A stretch of 64,000 nucleotides of DNA, taken from positions 1,426,001 to 1,490,000 of the forward strand of contig NZ_JAKUDO010000001.1 in assembly GCF_022436485.1 (NCBI RefSeq), read 5' to 3'. The notes under the pieces are model-generated. The model ran no database searches, had not been told where the DNA came from, and was given only the letters and a program-made list of their open reading frames with translations. The DNA comes from Agrococcus sp. ARC_14 (GTDB lineage: Bacteria; Actinomycetota; Actinomycetes; Actinomycetales; Microbacteriaceae). Shown piece after piece: positions 8,655 through 17,882 of this stretch (the stretch's first letter is position 1; each line of letters opens with the position of its first letter). Position numbers and translations under genes: made by a program.

Positions 8655-9806
8655 TCACCTCGCATTCTGCACTGTCCTCCTGGCGGTCTTGCTCGTTCTG
8701 TGGATCGACGCGCCCGCAGCGATCTCGCTCGCGAGCCGTTCGTAGTCGTCGGCGACGTCGTCCCAGCGGAAGACGCGCGACGCGCGCTCGCGCGAGCGCA
8801 GGCCCCTGGCGATGACGAGCGGCTCGTCAGCCTCCGCCTCTGCGAGGATCGCCGCGAGCTGCTCGGGGCTGTCGAAGGCCCACGCGTCGTCGGCGAGCAC
8901 CTCGCGATTGAAGCCCACATCCCAGGCGATCGTGGCGGTGCCGGCGCCCATGGCGCGCAGCAGCGAGGGGTTGGTGCCGCCGACCGAGTGGCCGTGCACG
9001 TAGGTGTAGGCATGCGCGTAGAGCGCGTCGAGCAGCGACTGATCCCAGACGCCGCCGAGCAGGCGGATGCGGTCGTCGCCCGCGGCAGCGTCGCGCACCG
9101 CACGGGTGTAGTCGGCGCTGTAGGGGGCGGAGCCGACGACGGCGAGCGGCAGCGTCGATCCGCTGCGGCGGTAGCCCTCGACGATCTCCAGCACGTGGTT
9201 CTCGGGCTCGAAGCGCGCCACGACGAGGTGGAAGCGCGCGGGCTCGAGGCCGAGGGCCGTGAGCGGCGCGGTGCTGCAGCTGTGGAGCACCGGGGCGCCA
9301 TAGCGGATCAGCTCGGTCGGCGCGCCGAACTCGGCCGCGTAGTACTCGGCGATGCCTGGCGCATCGGCGATGAGCGCGTCGGCAGTGCGCACCGAGCGCG
9401 CCTCCGCCCAGCGGTAGTAGGCGCGGCCCGCGCCGCCCCACTTCGCTCGCCGCCACTCAAGCCCGTCGACGTGCACGGCGACGGGGATCCCGCGCGCCCG
9501 CAGCAGCGATACGTAGGGGGCGTTGGCTGCGTTGAAGACGAAGGCGACGTCTGGCTTGGCGCCGGCGAGGGCATGCAGCGTGGCGAACCCGGAGCGGCTG
9601 AGGGTCTCGAGCTGCTTCACGGGCAGCGACGGCAGGTGCACGACCCGCATGCCGAGGTGCTCGGAGACGTCCGGATGCGTGCGGTCGCCGTAGACGACGA
9701 CCTCATGACCGCGGGCGGCGAGGCGGGAGCCGATCTCCTCGACGGCGGTCTCGAAGCCGCCGTAGGCGGCGGGCACGCCGCGGGTGCCGAGCATGGCGAT
9801 GCGCAT
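8655..9806 (-). CDS. DUF1972-type glycosyltransferase (rhamnosyltransferase-like, GT4)
   Basis: 383 residues. The N-terminus MRIAMLGTRGVPAAYGGFET is the hallmark of DUF1972 glycosyltransferases, whose characterised members include rhamnosyltransferases of cell-wall or capsular polysaccharide synthesis. The C-terminal half contains the GT-B donor site (VVARFEPENHVLEIVEGY; GHSVGGTNPSLLRAMG). It probably adds the second or a later sugar to the lipid-linked unit. The Shine-Dalgarno GAGGAG overlaps the end of the upstream sugar-transferase gene (9 bp gap), showing operonic coupling. The sugar is not deducible from the sequence. Confidence 0.85.
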   Translation of the reverse strand: MRIAMLGTRGVPAAYGGFETAVEEIGSRLAARGHEVVVYGDRTHPDVSEHLGMRVVHLPSLPVKQLETLSRSGFATLHALAGAKPDVAFVFNAANAPYVSLLRARGIPVAVHVDGLEWRRAKWGGAGRAYYRWAEARSVRTADALIADAPGIAEYYAAEFGAPTELIRYGAPVLHSCSTAPLTALGLEPARFHLVVARFEPENHVLEIVEGYRRSGSTLPLAVVGSAPYSADYTRAVRDAAAGDDRIRLLGGVWDQSLLDALYAHAYTYVHGHSVGGTNPSLLRAMGAGTATIAWDVGFNREVLADDAWAFDSPEQLAAILAEAEADEPLVIARGLRSRERASRVFRWDDVADDYERLASEIAAGASIHRTSKTARRTVQNAR

Positions 9807-9815
9807 GGGAGCTCC

Positions 9816-11393
9816 TCAGTAGGCGCCGGATGGGCGCAGGACGACGCGCGCGGTGCGGACGATGATCATGAGGTCCTGCATCACCGACCAGTTCTCGACG
9901 TAGCGGAGGTCGAGCCGCACGCTCTGATCCCAGCTGAGATCGCTGCGACCGCTGATCTGCCACAGCCCGGTGATGCCGGGCTTCAGGTAGAGCCTGCGCA
10001 CGACCACGCCGTCGTAGGTGGTGGCCTCGTCGGGCAGCGGCGGGCGCGGGCCGACCACGCTCATCTCGCCGATGAACGCGTTCCAGAACTGCGGCAGCTC
10101 GTCGAGCGAGTGTGCGCGCAGGAAGCGGCCCACTCTGGTCACCCTCGGGTCGTCGTGCATCTTGAAGAGCGGGCCGGCGCCCTCGTTCTGCGCCTGCAGC
10201 GCTGCGAGCTGCTGCTCGGCGTCGACGTGCATGGTGCGGAACTTCAGCATCGCGAACGTGTGCCCATCACGACCGACGCGCTGCTGGCGGAACAGCACAG
10301 GACCGGGGGAGTCGAGCTTGATCGCGGTGGCGATCGGCACGGCGACCACGGCGACCGCCAGCAGCGCGAAGCCTGAGATGACGATGTCGAGTGCGCGCTT
10401 GAGCACGTGCGTCCCGCCGTCGAAGGTGGGGATGCGCACCTGGATCAGCGGCAGGCCGTCGACCGGGCGGAACGAGATGCGAGGGCCGGCGACATCCGTC
10501 AGCCTGCTGAAGAGCACGAGCTGAGCGCAGGTGCCCTCGAGCTGGCGGCTGAGGCGCGTCAGATAGCCGGGATCGGCATCGGGATTGCTGGCCAGGATGA
10601 CGGTGTCTGCCCCCATGCGCTCTGCGGTCGCCGCGATCGACTCCCGCGTGGCGAGCACCGGGATGGTGCGACCGCCGAGCGTCATCGGCTCGCCCGTGCT
10701 GCCCGCGATGGCTGCGCCGACCACGTGGTAGCTGAGGTCGTGCGTGCTCTCCAGCCGCTCGAGCACGTAGGCGACCTCCTCGCGATCGCCGATCAGGATG
10801 GTGCGCGAGGCCAGCTCGCCGATGCGTCGGCGGCTGAGCAGCCAGCGGCGCCACTGCCACCGGCTGATGAGCAGCGCCAGCAGACCCGCGGGCAGCGCGA
10901 TGAGTAGCTGCATCCGCATCGCGGGCCAGTCGGCCGTCGCGAGGCACGGCACCGCCAGCAGGCCGAACGAGAGGGCGGTGGCGTGCACGACGCGGCGGTA
11001 CTCGAGCGCGCCGGAGCCCAGGATCACGGAGTCGCGCGAGTGCAGTGCTGCCAGCGCGATGAGCCAGACGAGCGAGGTGAGGGCCGGGGCCGCGAGCACC
11101 TGCTGCGGCGCGACGATCTCGAGCGTCGGGGCGGTGCCGAGCACGCCGATCGCCACGATGACTGTCGTCAGCAGCACGACGGCGGTGTCGGCGAGCGCCA
11201 GCCGACCGCGCGTCGTGCGCTCCCACTGGCGCCTGCGGGCGAGCGCGGGCGTCGATCGAGGCGACTGCGCTCCCGGGAGGGCGAAGGTCGGCAGCCGATC
11301 GGCGGTCGCCGCGCTCGCCGCTGCTGCTGCCCCGAACCACCGCGTCGCCATGCGCGCCGTCACCGGCCGCGTCGCTCTCTGCACGTTGCGCAC
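9816..11393 (-). CDS. Polyprenyl glycosylphosphotransferase (initiating sugar transferase, WbaP/CpsE type)
   Basis: 525 residues. Four to five membrane segments and a CoA-binding-like central domain precede a C-terminal bacterial sugar-transferase domain, recognisable by KRALDIVISG, LDSPGPVLFRQQRVGRDG, FAMLKFRTM and the C-terminal KPGITGLWQISGRSDLS. It attaches the first sugar-phosphate to undecaprenyl phosphate and so starts repeat-unit assembly. It is the first gene of the minus-strand exopolysaccharide operon. I chose the GTG at 11393, which has GGGAG six bases upstream; an ATG 42 bp inside is an alternative. The promoter lies 40-70 bp upstream. Confidence 0.9.
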   Translation of the reverse strand: MRNVQRATRPVTARMATRWFGAAAAASAATADRLPTFALPGAQSPRSTPALARRRQWERTTRGRLALADTAVVLLTTVIVAIGVLGTAPTLEIVAPQQVLAAPALTSLVWLIALAALHSRDSVILGSGALEYRRVVHATALSFGLLAVPCLATADWPAMRMQLLIALPAGLLALLISRWQWRRWLLSRRRIGELASRTILIGDREEVAYVLERLESTHDLSYHVVGAAIAGSTGEPMTLGGRTIPVLATRESIAATAERMGADTVILASNPDADPGYLTRLSRQLEGTCAQLVLFSRLTDVAGPRISFRPVDGLPLIQVRIPTFDGGTHVLKRALDIVISGFALLAVAVVAVPIATAIKLDSPGPVLFRQQRVGRDGHTFAMLKFRTMHVDAEQQLAALQAQNEGAGPLFKMHDDPRVTRVGRFLRAHSLDELPQFWNAFIGEMSVVGPRPPLPDEATTYDGVVVRRLYLKPGITGLWQISGRSDLSWDQSVRLDLRYVENWSVMQDLMIIVRTARVVLRPSGAY

Positions 11394-11434
11394 CCACTCC
11401 CAGTCGACCGGGAGACTTGCTCGCGGTCATTGCG

Positions 11435-11463
11435 ATAACACTGTTTGGTAACAGTATGTGCAA
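11435..11463 (-). promoter_or_regulatory. Exopolysaccharide operon promoter with palindromic spacer
   Basis: On the minus strand TTGCAC (-35, 11458-11463) and TGTTAT (-10, 11435-11440) are separated by 17 bp, the best sigma70-type promoter in the window. The spacer holds the palindrome ACTGTT-TGGT-AACAGT (11440-11455), well placed for a repressor. The predicted start is near 11428, giving a leader of ~35 nt before the GTG at 11393. Confidence 0.7.
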
Positions 11464-11485
11464 ACTTGCGAGGGAAGCCAACCAA

Positions 11486-11517
11486 AGATCCCCGCACCTC
11501 TTGGGGTGCGGGGATCT
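11486..11517 (-). terminator. Terminator after the 2-oxoglutarate dehydrogenase gene
   Basis: A perfect 13-bp stem (11486-11498 with 11505-11517) closes a six-base loop TCTTGG. On the minus strand it is followed by TTGGTTGG. It lies between the end of the dehydrogenase gene (11583) and the exopolysaccharide promoter, insulating the two. Confidence 0.8.
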
Positions 11518-11582
11518 CTGTCTGCTGAGGGAGTGCTGAGGTTCGGGCTCATCGCGCGGGCTCGGTGGAGCCCGTTCGCGGA

Positions 11583-14500
11583 TCAGCCCAGTGCGGCCTC
11601 CAGGATGGCCGTGAGCTCGCGCGCGGAGCGCTTCGCCGAGCCGGTCGCCGGGCTCGCCGACTGCTGCCGGCCGATCACGCGCAGCGTGCGGCCGTGCAGG
11701 TGCCGGGGGAGCGCCAGGTGGATGAACGGCCAGGAGCCCTGGTTCAGCGGCTCCTCCTGCACCCAGACGAGCTCGGCGCCCGGGTAGCGGTCGACTGCGG
11801 CGTTGATCTCGTCGACCGGGAGCGGGTAGAGCTGCTCGACGCGCACGAGCGCGATGTCGCTGCGCTCCCGCTTGGCAAGCTCCGCCTTGAGGTCGTAGTG
11901 GATCTTGCCCGAGTGCAGCAGCACGCGCGTCACCGCGGCGTCGTCCTGCACCTGCTGGTCGTCGATCACCGGCAGGAATCGACCGCTGGTGAAGTCCTCC
12001 ACGGCGCTCGTCGCGTCGCGCAGGCGCAGCATTGCCTTCGGGGTGAAGACGACGAGCGGTCGGCGCGGCCGTGCGTATGCCTGGCGACGCAGCAGGTGGA
12101 AGTGGTTCGCGGGCGTCGAGGGGCGCGCGATCGTCATGTTGTTCTCTGCGGCCATCTGCAGGAAGCGCTCGATGCGCGCCGACGAGTGGTCGGGCCCTGC
12201 GCCCTCGTAGCCGTGCGGCAGCAGCAGCACGAGCGAGGAGTGCTGGTTCCACTTCTGCTCGGCGGAGGCGATGAACTCGTCGATGACGATCTGGGCGCCG
12301 TTCGCGAAGTCGCCGAACTGCGCCTCCCACAGCACGAGCGCGTCGGGACGCTCGACCGAGTAGCCGTACTCGAACGCCATCGATGCGTATTCGCTCAGCA
12401 GCGAGTCGTAGATCGAGAGGCGGCCCTGCTCGGCCCCCAGGTTCGCCAGCGGCAGCCATTCCTGGCCGTTGTCGCGCTCGTGCATGACGGCGTGGCGCTG
12501 CACGAAGGTGCCGCGCCGCGTGTCCTGGCCGGACATGCGCACCGGCGTGCCCTCGAGCAGCAGTGAACCGAGGCCCAGCAGCTCGCCGAAGGCCCAGTCG
12601 ACGCCGCCCTCGCGGCTCGCCTTGATGCGCTTGTCGAGCACCTGCTGCACCTTGGGGTGCACCTTGAAGCCTTCCGGCGGGTTGCCGTGCGCGTCACCGA
12701 TCGCCTCGATCACGGATGCGTCGACCCCGGTGGTCTCGGGCTCGCCCGACACGACCTCGGCGGGCTCGGGCGTCACCACGGGCATCGAGCCCGTCGCCGC
12801 GGCGTGGGTCTCCATGAAGGCCTGCTCGAGCTTGCCCTGGAAGTCGGCCTGGGCGGACGCGTACTCCTCCTTGGTGATGTCACCGCGGCCGACGAGGTTC
12901 TCGGCGTAGAGGGTGCGCACGGAGCGCTTCTGCTCGATGAGCGAGTACATGAGCGGCTGCGTCATGGTGGGGTCGTCGCCCTCGTTGTGCCCGCGCCGGC
13001 GGTAGCAGATGAGGTCGATGACGATGTCGCGCTTGAACTCCTGGCGGTACTGGAAGGCCAGCTCCGCGACGCGCACGACGGCCTCGGGGTCGTCGCCGTT
13101 CACGTGCAGGATCGGCGCGTGGATCGACTTCGCGATGTCGGTCGCGTAGGTCGACGAGCGCGACTCCGACGGCGGGGTCGTGAAGCCGACCTGGTTGTTC
13201 ACGACCAGGTGCACGGTGCCGCCGGTCTTGTAGGCCCGCAGCTGCGACAGCTGGTGCGTCTCGAACACCACGCCCTGGCCGGCGTTCGCTGCGTCGCCGT
13301 GCACGAGCACGGGGAGCACCGTGTGCTCGCCGTTGCCCAGGCGGTCCTGCTTGGCGCGGACGATGCCCTCGAGCACGCCGTTGACGGCCTCGAGGTGCGA
13401 GGGGTTCGCGGCGAGGTACACCGGCACGGTCGAGCCGTCTGCCGCTGTGAACTCGCCGGCGTTGCCCAGGTGGTACTTCACGTCGCCAGAGCCCTGGAAG
13501 ACCGCAGCGCCCTCGAACTCCTGGAACACCTGGCCGTAGGTCTTGCCTGCGATCGAGGTGAGCACGTTGAGGCGGCCGCGGTGCGGCATGCCGATCGCGA
13601 CCTCGTCGAGGCCCGAGCCGGCGGCACCCGCGAGCAGGGCGTCGAGGAAGGCGATGGCCGACTCCGCGCCCTCGAGCGAGAAGCGCTTCTGGCCGACGTA
13701 CTTGGTCTGCAGGAAGGTCTCGAACGCCTCCGCCTCGTTGAGCTTGCGCAGGATCCGCATCTGCTCGTCGTGCGTGGGCTTGACGTAGGGCACCTCGAGG
13801 TGGCTCTGGAACCACTGGCGCTGCGAGGGGTCGGCGATGTGCATGTACTCGACGCCGATCGTGCGGCAGTACGAGTCGCGCAGCACGCCGAGGATGTCGC
13901 GCAGCAGCGCGGAGCGCTTGCCGCCGAAGCCGCCGGTGACGAACTCGCGGTCGAGGTCCCAGAACGAGAGGCCGTGCTGCTCGATCTCGAGGTCGGGGTG
14001 GGTGCGCTGCACGTACTCGAGCGGGTCGATATCGGCCATCAGGTGGCCGCGCACGCGGAAGGCGTTGATGAGCGTCGTGACGCGCGTCTGCTTCGAGAGC
14101 TCGTCGGCCTCCCGCACCGACACATCCGTCGCCCACTTGATGGGCTCGTAGGGGATGCGCAGGTCGGCGAAGATGCCCTTGTAGAAGTCCTGCTCGCCCA
14201 CGATCAGGCCGTGCACGATCTTCAGGAACTCGCCGGAGCCGGCACCCTGGATCACGCGGTGGTCGTAGGTCGAGGTCAGCGTGACCGTCTTGCCGATGCC
14301 TGCGGTCGCGAGCGACTCGGTGCTCGAGCCCATGAACTCCGCGGAGTAGTCGAGCGCGCCGACGCCGATGATGCAGCCCTGGCCGGGCATGAGGCGGGGC
14401 ACCGAGTGCACAGTGCCGATGCCGCCCGGATTGGTGAGCGAGAGGGTCGTGCCGGCGAAGTCGCCGGCGTCGAGCTTGTTGGCGCGCGCCTTCTTCACCA

Positions 14501-15506
14501 GGGCCTCGTAGGCGTCGACGAACTCCGAGAAGTCCATCGACTCGCAGCCCTTGATGCTCGGCACCAGCAGCGCGCGCGTGCCGTCGGGCTTGGGGATGTC
14601 GATCGCGATGCCGAGGTTGATGTGCGGCGGCGCGATCATCGCGGGCTTGCCGTCGACGACGTCGTAGTAGACGTTCTGGCTCGGGAACGCCTTGAGACCC
14701 TGGACGAGCGCGTAGCCGATGATGTGCGTGAACGACACCTTGCCGCCGCGCGTGCGGCGCAGGTGGTTGTTGATGACGATGCGCTGATCGATCATGAGCT
14801 TCGCCGGCACCGTGCGAACGCTCGTGGCAGTCGGCATCGAGAGCGACTTGTCCATGTTGGCCGCGAGCGTCTTCGGCATGCCGCGGAGGGTCGTCACGAC
14901 GGGCTCGTCGACGGCCTTCTCCGGAGTTGCGGCCTTCTTCGCCTCTGCCGTGGGCGCATCCGCCGGCACCGGCATGGGCCGTGCGGCCTGCGCCGTGGTT
15001 TTCGCGACGATGCCGCCGTCGGACTTCGCCGCGGGCGCGGGAGTCTCGGCCTGTCCCTCGGTGTTCTCGTGCGGGGCGTCCTGCGCGTGCTGGCCCTCGC
15101 CGGAGTCGACGGGCTGGTCCGGGCGCGACTGCGCGCGCGTCGGCTGGCGCGGCGGAGCGGGCTTCGTGGGCGTGGTCGAGGCGGCTGCAGGCGCAGGCGC
15201 TGCCGCTGGGGGGGCCGACTGCGGCGGCGTCGCCTTCTCAGCGCCAGCCTTCGCCGCGTCGGCCTTCGCCGCGTCGGCCTTCCCCGCATCCGTCTGCGCG
15301 GCATCCGTCGGCTTCGGCGTGGCGGGCTTGGGAGCCTCGCTCATGCTGGTCGCGGCCCCACCTGCATCGCGCTGCTCTGCGTAGCGCTCCAGGATGGGCC
15401 ACCACGATCGGGCGACCGAGTCCTTGTCCTTGAGGAAGAGCTGATATTGCTCTTCGACGAGCCACTCATTCGCTCCGAAATCGTTCTCGTCCGCAGGGGT
15501 GGACAC
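11583..15506 (-). CDS. kgd: Multifunctional 2-oxoglutarate dehydrogenase (E2o-E1o fusion, Kgd/OdhA type)
   Basis: 1307 residues, the size of actinobacterial Kgd/OdhA. Order: a short FGANEWLVEEQY segment that begins this family; a long Ala/Pro/Lys-rich linker (~50-190); a succinyltransferase E2 catalytic domain with the active-site stretch STYDHRVIQGAGSG; then the thiamine-diphosphate E1 domain (IGMPHRGRLNVL, HGDAANAGQGVV, RRRGHNEGDDP). There is no lipoyl domain, as usual for this class, which works with the E2 lipoyl arm of pyruvate dehydrogenase. It oxidatively decarboxylates 2-oxoglutarate in the TCA cycle. I chose GTG at 15506 (family-like VSTPADENDFGANEW, with AGAGG upstream) over ATG at 15539, which lacks a ribosome site. 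FHA-protein (OdhI/GarA) control is known for the family. Confidence 0.93.
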   Translation of the reverse strand: MSTPADENDFGANEWLVEEQYQLFLKDKDSVARSWWPILERYAEQRDAGGAATSMSEAPKPATPKPTDAAQTDAGKADAAKADAAKAGAEKATPPQSAPPAAAPAPAAASTTPTKPAPPRQPTRAQSRPDQPVDSGEGQHAQDAPHENTEGQAETPAPAAKSDGGIVAKTTAQAARPMPVPADAPTAEAKKAATPEKAVDEPVVTTLRGMPKTLAANMDKSLSMPTATSVRTVPAKLMIDQRIVINNHLRRTRGGKVSFTHIIGYALVQGLKAFPSQNVYYDVVDGKPAMIAPPHINLGIAIDIPKPDGTRALLVPSIKGCESMDFSEFVDAYEALVKKARANKLDAGDFAGTTLSLTNPGGIGTVHSVPRLMPGQGCIIGVGALDYSAEFMGSSTESLATAGIGKTVTLTSTYDHRVIQGAGSGEFLKIVHGLIVGEQDFYKGIFADLRIPYEPIKWATDVSVREADELSKQTRVTTLINAFRVRGHLMADIDPLEYVQRTHPDLEIEQHGLSFWDLDREFVTGGFGGKRSALLRDILGVLRDSYCRTIGVEYMHIADPSQRQWFQSHLEVPYVKPTHDEQMRILRKLNEAEAFETFLQTKYVGQKRFSLEGAESAIAFLDALLAGAAGSGLDEVAIGMPHRGRLNVLTSIAGKTYGQVFQEFEGAAVFQGSGDVKYHLGNAGEFTAADGSTVPVYLAANPSHLEAVNGVLEGIVRAKQDRLGNGEHTVLPVLVHGDAANAGQGVVFETHQLSQLRAYKTGGTVHLVVNNQVGFTTPPSESRSSTYATDIAKSIHAPILHVNGDDPEAVVRVAELAFQYRQEFKRDIVIDLICYRRRGHNEGDDPTMTQPLMYSLIEQKRSVRTLYAENLVGRGDITKEEYASAQADFQGKLEQAFMETHAAATGSMPVVTPEPAEVVSGEPETTGVDASVIEAIGDAHGNPPEGFKVHPKVQQVLDKRIKASREGGVDWAFGELLGLGSLLLEGTPVRMSGQDTRRGTFVQRHAVMHERDNGQEWLPLANLGAEQGRLSIYDSLLSEYASMAFEYGYSVERPDALVLWEAQFGDFANGAQIVIDEFIASAEQKWNQHSSLVLLLPHGYEGAGPDHSSARIERFLQMAAENNMTIARPSTPANHFHLLRRQAYARPRRPLVVFTPKAMLRLRDATSAVEDFTSGRFLPVIDDQQVQDDAAVTRVLLHSGKIHYDLKAELAKRERSDIALVRVEQLYPLPVDEINAAVDRYPGAELVWVQEEPLNQGSWPFIHLALPRHLHGRTLRVIGRQQSASPATGSAKRSARELTAILEAALG

Positions 15507-15594
15507 GGTATCGATCGCCTCTTTCGAATCTCCGGGCATGCCGCAGGCAGTCCGCGGCCACACTGCCAACAAGCATAGTGGCGACGCGCAGCGG

Positions 15595-16101
15595 TCAGCG
15601 CACCAGGCCGAGCTCCTGCAGGTCGACGCCGGCGGCTTCGACGGCGAGCATCATCACCTCGCGGCGCCACACCACGCGCGGCTCGTACTGCAGCGGCATG
15701 CTCGCCTCCGTGGGCGTGCGGCTGCCCTTGGCGCCGTTGCACTTGACGCACGCGGTGATCGTGTTGAGCCAAGTCGACTCGCCGCCGCGCGAGGTCGGCT
15801 GGATGTGGTCGATCGTCGCCCCCGCGCCACCGCAGTAGGCGCAGCGTCGCCGGTCGCGATCGAGCACGCCCCTGCGACTCCACGGCATGCGGTCGTAGAG
15901 CCGCGTGTGGGGGATCTGCACGTAGTCGTTGAACACCACGACGCGCGGCACGGGCAGCTCGACGGAGTTCGAGCGGATGGTGCCGTCGGCGGCGAGCATG
16001 ATCTGCGCGCGCTCCTTGACGATGAACGCGACAGCGCGCTGCAGCGAAGCGACGCCGATCGGCTCGAGCGTCGCGTTGAGCACCACCACCTGCGCAGTCA
16101 T
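15595..16101 (-). CDS. HNH endonuclease family protein
   Basis: 168 residues. The C-terminal half has a zinc-binding HNH module: CAYCGG, then the DHI-P-S-GG core (IDHIQPTSRGGESTW), N.I.AC..CN with a second CxxC (CVKCN). The N-terminal MTAQVVVLNATLEPIGVASLQRA pattern marks a small HNH family common in actinobacteria. Its biological role is not established, and it may act in DNA repair or as a domesticated nuclease. GGAG lies seven bases before the ATG. It sits 88 bp upstream of the dehydrogenase gene on the same strand and diverges from the polymerase gene at 16175. Confidence 0.8.
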   Translation of the reverse strand: MTAQVVVLNATLEPIGVASLQRAVAFIVKERAQIMLAADGTIRSNSVELPVPRVVVFNDYVQIPHTRLYDRMPWSRRGVLDRDRRRCAYCGGAGATIDHIQPTSRGGESTWLNTITACVKCNGAKGSRTPTEASMPLQYEPRVVWRREVMMLAVEAAGVDLQELGLVR

Positions 16102-16162
16102 CGCTGTCTCCAGTGCCTATCGTGCCGCATCCGGGTGAACGGCGGGTGTCGGACCTGCCCAC

Positions 16163-16168
16163 TAGCGT
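16163..16168 (+). promoter_or_regulatory. -10 box TAGCGT, leaderless promoter
   Basis: TAGCGT-GCAGTC-ATG: six bases separate the -10 box from the ATG at 16175, and no Shine-Dalgarno is present. Confidence 0.6.
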
Positions 16169-16174
16169 GCAGTC

Positions 16175-17863
16175 ATGGCCGACGCGAGCTCCGATGCCGT
16201 GCGCTCCGACGCCGGACGCACCGACGCCGAGCGCATCGACGCCGAGCGCATCGACATCGAGCGCATCGACACCGAGCGCATCGACATAGGGGTCGCACCG
16301 CTCGATCGCGGCGCGCGCATCGCGGTGGCGACCCTCGTCGACGGGCGGGCGACGGATGCGGCGGTGCACGCGAGCGCGCACGTCGCCGACGACAGGCGGC
16401 TGGCTGCGCCCGGTGCGCGCATCGTCTGGCAGGACGCGAAGGCGATCGTGCCGGCGCTGCTCGATGCCGGGGTGGCGCTCGAGCGGGTGCGCGACGTGCG
16501 GCTGGTGCACCGGATCCTGGCGGAGGCGCGCGGGCTCGAGGCCGAGGAGCGGTGGTCGCGCGCGCTGCGGACGGATGCCGAGGGGTTGTTCTCGCTCGCG
16601 CCGGAGGCGGAGTCGCTCGATGCCGTGGCCGAGCAGCTGTCGCTGCAGGAGGCGGCGATCGGCGACGATGCGGGGCTGCGGATGCTCGCGGCGGCCGAGT
16701 CGATGGGCGGCGTGATCGCGGTCGAGCTGAGCCGCCAGGGGCTGCCCTTCGACCGTGCCAGGCACGACGCCCTGCTGGTGGCGGCGCTCGGCGAGCGACC
16801 GCTCGGGGCCGGCCCGGCCGCGAGGCCGCGCCGCATGGACGCGCTCGCGGTCGAGATCCGGGATGCGCTGTCGGCGCCGACGCTCAACCCTGACTCGCCG
16901 CAGGAGGTGCTGAAGGCGCTCAAGCGCGCGGGCCTCGACGTGGCGTCGACCTCACGCTGGGAGCTCGAGGAGCAGGAGCATCCGGCGATCGCGCCGCTCA
17001 TCGAGTACAAGCATCTCGCCCGGCTGCACACCGCGAACGGCTGGAGCTGGTCGCAGCGCTGGGCGCGCATCGACGATCGCGGCCGCTGTCGGCTCGCGCT
17101 CGAGTACGTGCCCGGCGGCGTCGTGACGGGCCGTTGGGCGACGGAGGGCTCGGGTGCGATGCAGATCGCCAGGCAGATCCGCGGCGCGGTCGCCGCCGAG
17201 CCGGGCATGCGGCTCGTGGTCGCCGACGCGGCGCAGCTCGAGCCGCGCGCGCTCGCCGCCATCGCGCGCGACGAGGCGCTCGCAGCGGCCGGACGCGGCA
17301 CCGACCTCTATCAGGGCCTCGTCGACCGAGGCGTCGTCGAGACGAGGCAGCAGGCGAAGATCGGGATGCTCGGAGCGCTCTACGGCGGCACGACGGGGGA
17401 GTCTGCGGTCGTGCTCCCGCGGCTCGCCCGCGCCTACCCGAAGGCGATGGGCATCGTCGAGTCGGCTGCCCGTGCCGGGGAGCGGCGGGAGCGCGTGCGC
17501 ACCTGGCTCGGCCGCACGTCGCCGCTGCCCGGCAGCTGGCGCGACGACGAGCGGGGCATCCGCCAGGCCCGTGCCTGGGGGCGGTTCACGCGCAACTTCG
17601 TCGTGCAGGGCACGGCCGCGGAGTGGGCGCTCGCGTGGATGGCCGGCGTGCGGCGCGCGATCCGAGACGTCGAGGGCGCGGCGCTCGTCTGCTTCCTGCA
17701 CGACGAGGTGATCGTGCAGGCGCCTGAGGAGCGCGCGGATGCGGTGGCCGAGGCCATCCGGGCGGCCGCCGCGGAGGCCGGCAGGCTGCTCTTCGGCGGC
17801 TTCCCGATCGACTTCCCCGTGCAGACCGCGATCGTGGGCGACTGGGGCCAGGCGAAGGACTGA
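16175..17863 (+). CDS. PolA-like bifunctional 3'-5' exonuclease/DNA polymerase (actinobacterial type)
   Basis: 562 residues, shorter than PolA and lacking the 5' nuclease domain. The C-terminal half shows family A polymerase motifs: A (VVADAAQLEPR), B (TRQQAKIGMLGALYGG) and C (FLHDEVIVQAP). The N-terminal half resembles a degenerate 3'-5' exonuclease domain (VWQDAKAIVPALLD, LVHRILAEARG). It is a second family A polymerase typical of actinobacteria and is probably used in repair; the role is inferred. The N-terminus contains four near-identical DAERI/DIERI pentapeptides from a 15-bp repeat. It starts at a leaderless ATG. Motif A has D-A-A-Q-L-E, close to the canonical D-x-S-Q-I-E. Confidence 0.82.
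   Translation: MADASSDAVRSDAGRTDAERIDAERIDIERIDTERIDIGVAPLDRGARIAVATLVDGRATDAAVHASAHVADDRRLAAPGARIVWQDAKAIVPALLDAGVALERVRDVRLVHRILAEARGLEAEERWSRALRTDAEGLFSLAPEAESLDAVAEQLSLQEAAIGDDAGLRMLAAAESMGGVIAVELSRQGLPFDRARHDALLVAALGERPLGAGPAARPRRMDALAVEIRDALSAPTLNPDSPQEVLKALKRAGLDVASTSRWELEEQEHPAIAPLIEYKHLARLHTANGWSWSQRWARIDDRGRCRLALEYVPGGVVTGRWATEGSGAMQIARQIRGAVAAEPGMRLVVADAAQLEPRALAAIARDEALAAAGRGTDLYQGLVDRGVVETRQQAKIGMLGALYGGTTGESAVVLPRLARAYPKAMGIVESAARAGERRERVRTWLGRTSPLPGSWRDDERGIRQARAWGRFTRNFVVQGTAAEWALAWMAGVRRAIRDVEGAALVCFLHDEVIVQAPEERADAVAEAIRAAAAEAGRLLFGGFPIDFPVQTAIVGDWGQAKD
16223..16282 (+). repeat. Four 15-bp tandem repeats in the polymerase N-terminus
   Basis: Four consecutive copies of GACNCCGAGCGCATC-like units (16223, 16238, 16253, 16268), with a degenerate unit before them. 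They encode D-A/I/T-E-R-I repeats ahead of the exonuclease-like domain. Confidence 0.85.
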
Positions 17864-17870
17864 CCCGGAT

Positions 17871-17876
17871 TACCCT
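17871..17876 (+). promoter_or_regulatory. -10 box TACCCT, leaderless promoter
   Basis: TACCCT-TGCTGC-ATG gives the six-base leaderless spacing to the start at 17883. The gap from the preceding gene is only 19 bp, so the gene may be transcribed both independently and by read-through. Confidence 0.6.
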
Positions 17877-17882
17877 TGCTGC

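Noticed and set aside
15506..15572. Longer N-terminus for the 2-oxoglutarate dehydrogenase (ATG 15539 or 15572)
   Set aside because: Neither start has a ribosome site, and the family begins just before FGANEWLVEE.
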